Of a DNA stretch of 19,752 nucleotides, positions 7,855 through 18,700 are shown piece by piece. The translations under genes were made by a program, and so were the position numbers. The stretch's first letter is position 1. Each line of letters opens with the position of its first letter. Below the pieces are notes generated by a model that ran no database searches, was not told the DNA's origin, and was given only the letters and a program-made list of their open reading frames with translations. The stretch is from W0P33-017 sp963640395 (GTDB lineage Bacteria > Bacillota > Clostridia > Lachnospirales > Lachnospiraceae), in NCBI GenBank assembly GCA_963640395.1, contig CAVHZH010000036.1, positions 1-19,752 of the forward strand, given 5' to 3'.

Positions 7855-8686
7855 TACCCTCTCCGAATCCCAATATCTTGCGTGTTCTGGTCAATTGGAG
7901 CGTCACTTTCACTTCTTTGCTCTGCTGCGTTCCATCAGTATTTTTAACCGTAATTTTTTCTGTTCCGCCATCCTGCACAGTTCCAGCCCACTGCTCCGCC
8001 ATCTCCATAGTTACGGTTTTACCATTCAATATCAGCTTATTTGCCTCTACATTACTCGACGAATCATATACGACAAAATGACCCGCATCATCACCGGTCT
8101 CCGCTACATATTCACACGTATAATACCCCTCCGTTCCGGTGTATTTGTTAGTCGTCAGCTTGTATTCCATGTCCTGATCATCCAGTTCCCGGTAAAAGCG
8201 GTAGCGTGTGGTCACGGACTCCTTGCCGTCCCGCTCTCCGAATACTTCCACGGTCAGATCCAGATACTGCTGGCTGAGCTGCTTGCTCTCCCATGCACGT
8301 GATTCATTGATCGCCTCCACGCCGTTCTGAAACCGTACAACCGCCTTGCCGTAGCCATCACCCAGACTATCTGCCGTAAACTGGATGCTCTCCTCTGTCG
8401 AGTCCGAATCACTGTCCGGCATGTAGGATTGCGCGATTTTATAGATGCCGCTTGTGGAGTCCGCCAACTGCTTTTCGATCACTTCACTCAGTGTCAACGC
8501 CTGCAGATAGCAGTCCTCCTGATCCCTGTAGCTGCCTGTCATCATGCTCACCTGTCCGACACCATACAAAAGCGCCAGCGCCAGCGCAACGATGACTGCC
8601 ATCACAACAAGGGCATAGATCAATGCTACGCCCTTCTCGTTGTGTATGCTGTTTTCATGTCCCGTCTTGTTTTTTTTGTGATCCAT
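7802..8686 (-). CDS. prepilin-like protein lacking Glu5, GspK/PilX type
   Basis: The 294-residue product starts with a hydrophilic basic leader, then EKGVALIYALVVMAV. Cleavage is expected after Gly19, and the mature residue 5 is Tyr, not the usual Glu. The hydrophobic helix spans about 20-44. GspK and PilX-type proteins typically show this GVAL start, and GspK is known to lack Glu5 and to cap the tip of the pseudopilus. An ideal GGAGG (8695-8699) lies eight bases before the ATG, so this start is secure. The last 53 bases overlap the next gene. It lies directly between the giant pilin and the GspI-like gene, which supports a minor-pilin complex encoded in one operon. Confidence 0.82.
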   Translation of the reverse strand: MDHKKNKTGHENSIHNEKGVALIYALVVMAVIVALALALLYGVGQVSMMTGSYRDQEDCYLQALTLSEVIEKQLADSTSGIYKIAQSYMPDSDSDSTEESIQFTADSLGDGYGKAVVRFQNGVEAINESRAWESKQLSQQYLDLTVEVFGERDGKESVTTRYRFYRELDDQDMEYKLTTNKYTGTEGYYTCEYVAETGDDAGHFVVYDSSSNVEANKLILNGKTVTMEMAEQWAGTVQDGGTEKITVKNTDGTQQSKEVKVTLQLTRTRKILGFGEGNDEYKGKNLKFQKISTR

Positions 8687-8739
8687 AAACCGAACCTCCA
8701 GTTACATAAACGCTGTCAAATCCACCCGTCAGGCTGCTG

Positions 8740-9732
8740 CTACTGTTTCGCCGGCGATGCCTCATAACGGTTCGCATCGTTTGGAATCGCCTGAATATGT
8801 ATATCTGTGAACAATCGGCTCGTTCCACTGATGGAAATACCGCCACTACAGGTGATCGCATATCTCGTCTGCGGCAGGCGCAGCTCATAGGTCACTACAC
8901 CGTCTGTTTCGGTTCTGCGGATACCGGTATCAAAGGTCATCCGGTAAGCCGCACGCAAATTCTTGCTCGCACGGTAGGTGCCGCTGACCAAATTGGTGAT
9001 GACATCCAACTGACATTCATTCTCGCCGGACAGCGTGTAGGTATAGTCATAGCTGCCGTCAGAATTCGCCGTCTTGGTCGCTTTTGTGTCCGCCAGATCT
9101 ATATCACAGTGAACGACCACCTGATCGCCACTTACGGTCAGCAGATACTGCTTGCCTTCACCGGTCGTGAGTGTCAGCAGATCCTCTTTTACATAGGAAG
9201 GAATGCTGAAACGGTACGTCTCATAATTCACGGTCACATCGGTAAACGGTGTACCGCTCGATGAAACCGAATTGCGCAGATTCTCGCCGAAGGAGTCATA
9301 TTTTATCTCTGTCAGTACCTCATCCAGCTCCGGTGTGTCAAGTATTACTCTCGGAATCTGATACGGTGTGCCGCATGTCCAGTAAGAGCTGATATCCGTC
9401 GATGACGTCGCGCGGACGAGCGGTACCAGATAGCCTCCGGCATCGGAAATATCCTTAAACGAAGTCGCTACCATATAAATCTTGTCATCCTTGCTCTTCA
9501 CGCTCATCATGACCGGCTTGCCGCCCTCGCTGAGCCGTTTGTAGTTTACATCGCTCAGAATCTTCTCCAACTTTACATACTGCGAATAGGGTGTCTCCGG
9601 CAATCCGTCTATAAACGTCTGTGCCTCATCATATGTATCAAAGATCACCGCATTCATGACATAATTGCCTTCCGTTGTCAGCTGGATATTGAATTTCAGC
9701 GCATTCGACGTAAACTGTGATTCGGTCAGCAC
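8740..9732 (-). CDS. C-terminal segment of the giant pilin, detached by an in-frame TGA
   Basis: This 330-codon frame (GTG start at 9730-9732) lies in the same reading frame as the giant gene upstream. The frame is open right back to the TGA at 9769-9771, so it reads as TTPYS-stop-SYRDYTIDLEK and on. It has no prepilin signal, no export signal and no Shine-Dalgarno before the GTG (only GAAAAG), unlike most genes of this block, which have clear sites. The residues look like an unknown beta-rich domain followed by an Fn3-like end. The simplest reading is that it is the last ~340 residues of the giant protein, lost through a nonsense change or a sequence error. Alternatives are a separate cytoplasmic protein made by re-initiation, or a programmed read-through product. 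Confidence 0.7.
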   Translation of the reverse strand: MLTESQFTSNALKFNIQLTTEGNYVMNAVIFDTYDEAQTFIDGLPETPYSQYVKLEKILSDVNYKRLSEGGKPVMMSVKSKDDKIYMVATSFKDISDAGGYLVPLVRATSSTDISSYWTCGTPYQIPRVILDTPELDEVLTEIKYDSFGENLRNSVSSSGTPFTDVTVNYETYRFSIPSYVKEDLLTLTTGEGKQYLLTVSGDQVVVHCDIDLADTKATKTANSDGSYDYTYTLSGENECQLDVITNLVSGTYRASKNLRAAYRMTFDTGIRRTETDGVVTYELRLPQTRYAITCSGGISISGTSRLFTDIHIQAIPNDANRYEASPAKQ

Positions 9733-9768
9733 ATTCTTTTCAAGATCAATCGTATAATCACGGTAGCT

Positions 9769-9771
9769 TCA
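9769..9771 (-). other. in-frame TGA between the giant pilin and its apparent continuation
   Basis: The codons around it read CCG TAT AGC TGA AGC TAC CGT. Both sides stay in one frame, with no shift. A single base change would restore Trp (TGG) or Arg (CGA or AGA). The stop sits in a small inverted repeat TAGCT-GA-AGCTA, probably by chance. Confidence 0.9.
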
Positions 9772-12700
9772 GCTATACGGAGTCGTCGCAAATACCGGCT
9801 GTGATAGTCTCTTTCCGACTGTCAAGCGCTTCTTCAAACCGACCTGCGATTTGAAACAGGTACTAGTCGATGACAAATTCGTCGTAGCAACTGCCGATAA
9901 ATCCTTTTCATCTGTGTATGCAACTGCATAAATCTGGACTGTGTTTCCCTCATAGTCATACAGGTCGCACTCCGCTTCATGATTCGCCGTCCTGGTGAGC
10001 AGCGTCTGCTTGTCGTCCGACTCGATGTACAATGCGTACTTCAGATTGTTACGCTCTGATTCAGCCACACTTGCACTGATATCCTGCCATGAGATGCGGT
10101 AGGTCAGGTCATTCTGGCTGACGAGCTTCACGGTCGGCTGACTGAGCTTCGGCAGACGCGTCCGGATATTCACAGTCTTTTTCAAAGCACGCGGTACGAC
10201 CTTGCTCTTATCCGTCGCATCGCCATCATCGCCCGGTGCATAGCCGGTATCCCGCTGGATCACGACAAGCTCCAGCCGGTTATATGTCCAATCATCCGTC
10301 ACCGTGCTATAAGTGCCCTTGCTGCCGTTCCTCTCGATCGGATATGTCTTTTTCAGCAATACCTTTGCCGCATCATCATCATCGCCACTCACGCCATAGA
10401 TACGCAACTCATAGCTCTTTGTTTCAGTCGATGCATCGCTCCAGCTAAACTGATAAGACAACTGATCCGTATCCGGATCATAGACCGCGGCCACATCACT
10501 GTCTTTCATCGACGGTTGGTTCGTCATGGCATAATACTTTGTCCATGCAGAAACCGCATTGCTATCGTTCCATGTAATGGATGCCCTGTCACCACTGTTT
10601 TTGCATGTTGTCCGGATTCTCGTGCCAAACGCACTCGCATTCTGTAGCAACGCACCGGTGATATAGCTCTTATCTTCCTCGGTTGTATCGGAGAGCAGAC
10701 TGCCATTTGTTTCTAATGAATCCGTCTCATGCCATGTATATACGGGTCCGACACCGGTCTGGGATACCCATGCACGCACATAGAAATACTGTGTTTGATC
10801 TGCATCGAAAAATTCTTCCGGCAGATCGGAGAATGTCACCGTACTGGTCTGCGTGCTCACCGCCAGCTCCTTCGCCGCCAGAATATGTTCCTTATTATCT
10901 TTGTCCACGCGGATCAGATCCACCTGATAAACCGGATAGATACCGACCCCAGACTCATTCGATGCGATATAAACATTGATCTTGGCATCGAGCTCACTCT
11001 GATAGTTATCATCGAACGTCGCATACAGCGTTTTGATACCGGGAACTATATCGCTTCCGCTATCTGACTTATACTTCGGCGTATAGACCGACGTACTGTA
11101 ATACTCGGATGCCCGTCTGGAGTCATTCGTAGACTTTGCCTGCGCATACAGCTGCCAGCTCGCCAATGACGAAGAATACGATCCGATGTCAGAACCATCG
11201 ATCGTAAACGACGTGTTTGACTGCTTGATCGTTCCCAGCTTTGTCTTGTTCTTATCAGCGCCTTGCTTATAAACTGTTACTTCCCAGTCCGCTCCATAGG
11301 CTTCCTTGTAGTCTGTCTGGTTTTCCAGTGACACCTGATATTTATACGTGTTACCGGACTTGACCAGTTCGAGACGAACCTGCGGTGTCAGCATCGGTTC
11401 TGTAATCTCCACTTTATTCTCGGATGTACATACATCGGATGTACCATTCTCGTTGACGGCGCGCACGGATGCCTTCAGCTTTTTCCCGACCATGTCTGAG
11501 GTTATATCCAGCTTCAGGGAATTGCCGATGCACTTCTTTTCCGACAAATATTTGTTTCCAGACTCATCTGTCACGGTCACGAGATAATACTTCACGACAT
11601 TCCGCGCTCCGTCGATCGAATTCTCCCAGCTCACATCGAGCGATGCCTGATCCGAGCTGAGTTCAATTTCAGCCTTCACCGGTGTCTCCGGCAACAGAGA
11701 ACCCTCCTCATCCGGCATCGTTGCTGCCAGCGTGTCACTGTAGTGATCTACGATTATGGTATCCAATGCTTCTGAATTCAATACAGAATTCTGACTTGTC
11801 GGTGCTTCACTGCTATTACGAATCTTTGTCGTTGTTTTGGCATAGACCGTGCCGTAAGGAGCACCACTGCTATCAAATATTTCATTACCGACTATTGTAT
11901 ACGTGCTGTTGATTTTACTATTATACGATGTCCGCGCATCATTACCCGCCGACAAACGCTGTCGCTCAAACAGCGGCTCTACCAGATACGTGTATCCGCC
12001 CTGCTCGGCGACGTACAGATACTGCACGCTGCCGTTTCTCCACCGGTTTTCCCATGTCACTTCACTGTCTACCAGACGAGGTGAGACGATTTTGCCGCTT
12101 CCTGCCGTCAAGGAAATCTTAGCTCCTTTTTGGTTGGTCAGTGAAAGTCCGGCCAGCGTATGATATGTCGGTTCTTTGCTGTAATAGTATCCGTACTGAT
12201 TGAACTCACTCGCATTCGAGTCGATACCGTTTCGCACATACTGAATTCGAAGCGCATAAATCTTGACCGCTGCCGGGAAAGAAATTTTTTCCTGTGCACC
12301 TGTTGCACAGATGACCTCCTTTGCCAGCGTAAAATGATCGCCACCACCACTCTCTGTCAGATACTCCACACGGCAGGAATGCGTATCACCAGTCAGCAAG
12401 GCACCGAATTGCAACGTCAGATCGCCGAGCACCGTGGGCGTATCCAACTGAATGTAGAGCTGCGCTCCATATTGGGTGCCCCACACCGTATATTCCTTGT
12501 TTTTACCATCCAGCATATTTTGCAATGATTTACCGTCGCCCTGTGGGTCGTTCACTGTAGCACCCGCATCATCCACAACGGTATAACAAGTGCCCTGTGC
12601 CTTGTCACTGTAGTTTGTTGCTTTAGCGTTACTTAGGTTCGTCAACTCCACAGTTGTATTCACCCATCTGCCTGTATCATCTTTCACGACAAGCAGCACC

Positions 12701-15700
12701 TGATTGTTGTAGCAGATCGCACTCTTTCCGCCATCATATCGCCAAGAAGATCCTCCGCTGGCTTCATCATCAGAACAGATGTATCCCCTATGCGGATACC
12801 CGCCTTCATTATACATAGCTCCTTCATCCGCAACTGTAAAGCAGTTGGTGATCCGTGTTTTCTCATGTCCACTCTGACGGTCACCGAAAATGCCTACATA
12901 TCCGTAACGCGATTTAAAATCCACCGCATAGTTCCGACACCGGTCAATATTCAGCTCCAACCGGCTCTGCGACGTATCACCGCTAGCCGACTTGTCACTC
13001 GTCAAAAAGGAGATAATGCCTGCGCCCATAGAATTGGCTACGATCGTTACATCCGGTCCGTTCACACAGTCGATCAGATTCACCTGTATATCCTGTGCCG
13101 CATTTGCATTTTCCGCCTCATATGTCACGATATTTCCCATGATTCCGGCTGTATCATTCGCAGCATTATCAATACCCTTGCAATTCGAGCCGGTACCCAG
13201 AATACTTCCGTCATTGCGGCAGGACAATACCGTGTAGCTCTGCGCATCCAGCGGATGATAGAGCTGTGCCACGATACCTCCGGCAGCACCCTTCCAAGCT
13301 GTCGCATAAGAGGTCTGCATCACACCATAGTTTCTGCAATATTCGATGCTGCCGCCCTGATTCGACCACCGGCCGATAATACCGCCGCAATAGTGCGATC
13401 TGACATTGACAAGCATGCCGGTATTGATACAGCCGTAGATCGTCCACTGGTTACCCGTCGTATTATTCTGATACCCGATCACACCGCCGGCGACACGCTC
13501 GGTCACATCAGACTGCGATTCACGCAGCACCATCGCTTGATTGATCAAAAAACAGGTATCCTGATCAGACTCATTCGTGCCGATCACGCCGCCCTGTGCA
13601 CTGTACTGGGAAGCACTGCGGTTATCGATCAGCCACTGTCCGGTCACGCAATACTGCACCGTTCCATTCTGGGTATTATAAGCCGTGACTCCACCGATAC
13701 TGCCGTTTCCGGTGAGCTGCAGCAGCAGCTGCGGATCACAGTTTTGTTTCATCCACTGTACCGCCGCTTGTTGTGCAAAAGCCTGTTCAGTGCAGTAATT
13801 TTCTCTAATCCATTTGATACCACTCGTTTTACGGTCTTTTATCATAGACTGTACAGTCGCATTTTTCTCGATCAGATACTCATAGCCGACCCGCTCCTTT
13901 TCTGTTTCAAGATCGATATGTGACTGGTCGGTTTCATCTTTTTTCTTATAATCATTCACATAGTCGCTGATCGCCTTCTGTATTCCCTCCGCGATCGCTA
14001 CCGCCGAATCATCGCCGGATGCCTGATAACCACTGGTCGTTACCATTCCCTTATTGATTCCGGTAATGCCGCCCACCAGTCCGTTTTCTACGATGATCTG
14101 ATTTTTGTCATAACCGTCAGAGGTATCGAGTGTACATGCTGAAATGCTGCCTTCCGTCTGGTTTTTTCCGATCAGACCGCCAAAGCAGCTCGCCAACTTC
14201 TCCTGCTGTTCTGCCGTCAGCGTGATGTTCGCCTGATACAGACCGCTGACCTTCGCGTTGATATTTTTCACGGTACAGCCCTGTACGGTGGACGCACTGT
14301 CCCCGATCAGACCGCCATAGCAGCTGCCCTTCAACGATGCAACCGTTTCTTTGACTGTCAGGCTGCTCACACTACAGTCCTTGACGATGCCGTATGCGTT
14401 GCTCACGCCTGCCAGACCGCCAAAATAAGCGCAGTTGCCCAACAACGTCATATTGAAGTCGGTCACTTTTACATTGTCCACACGGAGCTCCGGAGCTGTA
14501 GTTTTCTCCCACTCGTTCTTTCCGATCGCTCCACCGATCGTCAGATCCTTTTCGGAGGAAGTCACGAGCGTATAATTCACACTCATCTCACATTTCTTTA
14601 CTGTTCCGGTATTGGTGCCGACAATACCGCCGATGACCGATCCGTTACCCTGCAGGGTGACAGCTGCTTTATCTGTCTTTCCTGTCACATCGCAGGCATC
14701 GATCGTACCCTCATTGCAGGCGGCAATCACACCCATACTGTCAGCATCACTGCTGACTGTCTTGTCTGTACAGATATAATCACTGTACTTTAGTGTGCCC
14801 TTGTTCCATGCGCAGATACCGCCGGCATAGCTATTCATCGAAGTGACATCTGACTGATTCTCGCACGATACTACCTGTCCGTTCTTTTCCACGCTGGCAA
14901 CAATACCGCCCGCGTAGCCGTTTTCGCCGTAGGCAGTGACAAGCGCCTGTTCCAGATTGGTCGCCTGCCGAATCGCTCCGGACTCCAGCTGTCCGGCAAT
15001 ACCGCCCGCACAGCCGTTCGACGCTGTGACGACAGCCGCATTCTGATAGCCGGCTGTCTGATCATCTGAATCTACGACTGTACCATCCCGCAGCACACCG
15101 AAGACTCCGCCAACTTTATCCACGCCATCGACCGTCAAGTGGTTACTTGTGACTGTTTCCGTCTTTATCTGTAATGTGCCGTACATCACACCCACGATAC
15201 CGCCGACTGCCGAACCGCCGTTTATCTGCTGAGCGTTCTTTCCATCTCCGGTAGTGTTGTCGATCAGACATACGCCGGTCAGGACACCATTCAATCCGCC
15301 GACACCATAGCCGTCCAGCGCACAGCTGATGTTTGCATACATCTGTGATGTTCCGGACGCACTGAGACTGTCTGCCTCATTGATCGCAAACAGACCTCCG
15401 ACAAGATTTTTTCCCTCAATCGTATAAGTATCCTTTTGTGCGCCGACCGTACAGCCGCTCACATCTGCCGACGCACCATTGAGTGCCGCGATACCGCCGA
15501 CCAGTGAAGAATCCTGTGTGCCGAGGTTGGTCTCGACCTTGCAACCTGTCAATGTTCCCAGATTGATGCCTGCGATTCCTCCGAAGCCATTCTGTGCGTA
15601 GATCATTCCGGTCTGCGTGCACCCGCTGACTGTGGTTTTCGCCGATACAAATCCCTGAATACCGCCGACAAAGCTGCCGATCGGAGCTTTCATACCGAGT

Positions 15701-18700
15701 GCCTCCTTCATGGAGCCGTATGAATAAGTAGCATTCAGCACCGTGCCGGAGTTTGCACTCACTTTCTTATTATATAAATCCGATATAGCGATCGATCCGG
15801 CGATCAGCTCTTTTCCGGTCACACCGGATGCCTGCCAGTCACTGATATCTCCGCTGTTCGCACAATTCTCCACCAAAATGGTATCGTCACTGCAGCCATA
15901 GCCCAGAATACCACCGCCATAGCTTCCGGCAGTGACCGCCGCCGCATTGTCGCCGGTGATCGTGATCGTCTGCTCACCGGATGACGTAGTAGTCCCTACA
16001 GGCTGATCAGTCAGCCAGAGCGTCTCACAGCCGTCGATCGTTGTCCGATCCGATCCAGTCGTCGGACGGACAGACACAAGGACACTGTCTATACCGTCTG
16101 ACGGCAGTTTTTCCGTCAGTTGTTTATAGACTGTATCATAAGAACCATCCTTCATCACGAGCTTTCGCTGGTATCCGATGATACCACCGACCGCGTTTGC
16201 ACCATAGACCGTTCCGAATGCATTCGCATTGGAAAGCAGCACTTTTACATCCGCATCTTTCTTTTGCAGGATCACGTTCGCGCCGATCGCGCCGCCGACT
16301 GCATAACGTCCCTGCACCGAGTACGGGCGTACCTCATACGGATGTTCTGAATATTTTTCAGCAGACGGCAATGCCTCCGCGCTCAGATTGACGCCGATAT
16401 AGCCGCCGACATTATCTCCGTTTGCATAGACTTCCCCGCCATTCAATGTATAATGTGCAAAATCAAAGGTCGTCGCTGTGCCTGCCATGCCAAAGACACC
16501 ACCGACATTGTTATTTCCCACGACTATCGATGAAATATTCGTCGCCACATCATCGGTTCGCCTGACCTGACCGTACTCGTTCAGTCCGACCAGTCCGCCG
16601 ACATTATCTCCATAGATCTGCCAGATGCCGGATACCTGTGTAAAAATACTGTCGTCATAGTCAAACACCTCTGACGTGCAATCTTCGATGGTTGCCAGCT
16701 CCTTTTCACTGTTACCGCAGTTCATACCGGCGATTCCGCCAATATTTCTGCCCGCACCGACTACAACGCCCTCATTGACGCACTTCGAGAGTACATTTCC
16801 TGCGTGGTTGCTGCCGACAATACCGCCGACCGCCGAATGGCCGATCACATAGCAGCTATTTTGCAATTCTTTTCCGCCTGTCATAGTCAGACGGTTCTGT
16901 GATGTGTCATTTTCCACCTGTGCCAGATATCCGGCAATACCGCCGACTTCATCATTTCCAAGTACATATCCGCCCTCTGTCGTCTCGCAATCAAGCAATT
17001 GTCCGGTCACGACGCAGCCCGCAATGCCGCCGACATAGTTTCCGGTCAGATACTGTGTCAGATACGCATGTGCCTTTGTCTCCGCAATGCCGCCATCCAA
17101 TGTCCTGCCGGTCAGTGTCGTATCCGCTGCCTGTTCTTCAAAGGTGCTGTCACTGACACCGGGCGCAGAAGTACAGTCCTTGATCTGACCGTTCGACAGA
17201 TATCCAACGATACCGCCCGCAAAGCAGTTGTCCGCATTTGTATGTTCATCCTCTTTCTCCAGCACATCCGCATTTTTTGTCCCGCAGGAAATCAAATCTG
17301 CTTTTTCACCATTTAAATGAATCAGACCCTCATTGCTGCAGTTGTCTATGATCGGATTGGTCGTACTGTCATTGATATCATTTACGAGATAAATATTTCC
17401 GCTGATACCGCCGACAAAGGCATTTCCGGTAATCTCAGCCGTGTTTTTGACGCTCGAACGGTCTGTCAGATTCAGAAAATCCAAAACGGTGTCTATGATC
17501 GTAGACTTGGCACCGATCGCAGTCACAGCCCGACTGTCGCTGTCCGGCTCGCCGACCGTAAATCCGCAGATACCGCCGATGCCTGCATAGCGATAGCGCT
17601 TTTGCACGTCATCCGTACCCACAGGCGCTGCCGTGTCTTCGGTATTGACCCCATAAATATAACCCTCCAGCTCTCCGGCTGTCTGGATATCCTCCAGTGA
17701 CGTCTTTCCATCATGGACACCGCAGACCAGTCCGATACCATGCATCTGCTCCGCGGTAAGCGTAGTGCCAGAGCCGACCGGCGTATAATTCAGAGCCAGA
17801 TGCGCCGAGGTCGCGTTATCCATGTCAATATTTCCTACTGTACCCTGATTTTGACCACAGAGAATGCCCGCCGCACGCACTGCTAAGGCAGAATTTTCAG
17901 TTTGCCGCTCATAAGTGACCACAGCATTTGTATCACCGCTCGTAGCCACAGCCTCGTAGCCGAGTGTCGCTGTGCTGCCATTCAATGACAGATTCTTCAC
18001 CACACCGCTGTTCGTGCCGATCATGCCGTAGCACTCGTCTTTTTGTTCGGCAGAGGTGACGATCGATTCTTCCGTCAGCACAAGCTGGTTGATCGCATAA
18101 TTCTGCGTGCTGAGCGCCTTTTCTCCGGTCAGCGTCCAATTTGCACTAAATTCAGGGATCGCCGGGAATGCCTTTGTCGTATGCAGCTCCATGAGCTCCA
18201 TCGCATTCGCCGCTCCTGACCGGGCTGTATTCTGGTCATAGATCACCGCATCCGTAAAGTTCAGGTCGTTGACCAGCTGGAAGGTCATGATCCTTTTGTC
18301 ATCACAGTAGCGGATATTCGCGAGATGGCGCACGAAACCAATGCCTGCATTGCTTCCGGCACTACTATTTGTCACAGATGCAAAAAAGACATTCTCTGTA
18401 TTGGATACAACCGATGATCCGATAATATATTCCTCATCCGTGATCCACTGGCGCACACCGCTCTTTCCCTGATCGTAGTTAACCGGCAGATCATCCTCCG
18501 TCAACTGCTGGACACGCGCGGATACATAGATATCCGGTGCAACCGAATCCTGCAAAAACCGATGGAAGCTGGTGGACAGGCTGGCAGTGCTGCTCTCACC
18601 CTGATCGATCGCATATCCGGTCTGTGCCGACATCACCGCATCCAGTGTCAGACGCAGCTCATTGTTCACAAAGGATACCGGAAAATACATCTTTTCCGGC

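Noticed and set aside
9769..9771. TGA as a selenocysteine codon
   Set aside because: The bases just downstream show no convincing bacterial SECIS hairpin, and an exported solenoid/Fn3 adhesin is not a known selenoprotein type.
12790..13923. 377-codon open frame on the plus strand
   Set aside because: It lies opposite the repeat region of the giant gene, has no recognisable domain and an odd His/Ile/Arg-rich composition typical of antisense shadows.
12840..18040. CRISPR array or DNA tandem repeat
   Set aside because: The repetition is at protein level with diverged DNA and continuous coding; there are no identical direct repeats with spacers.
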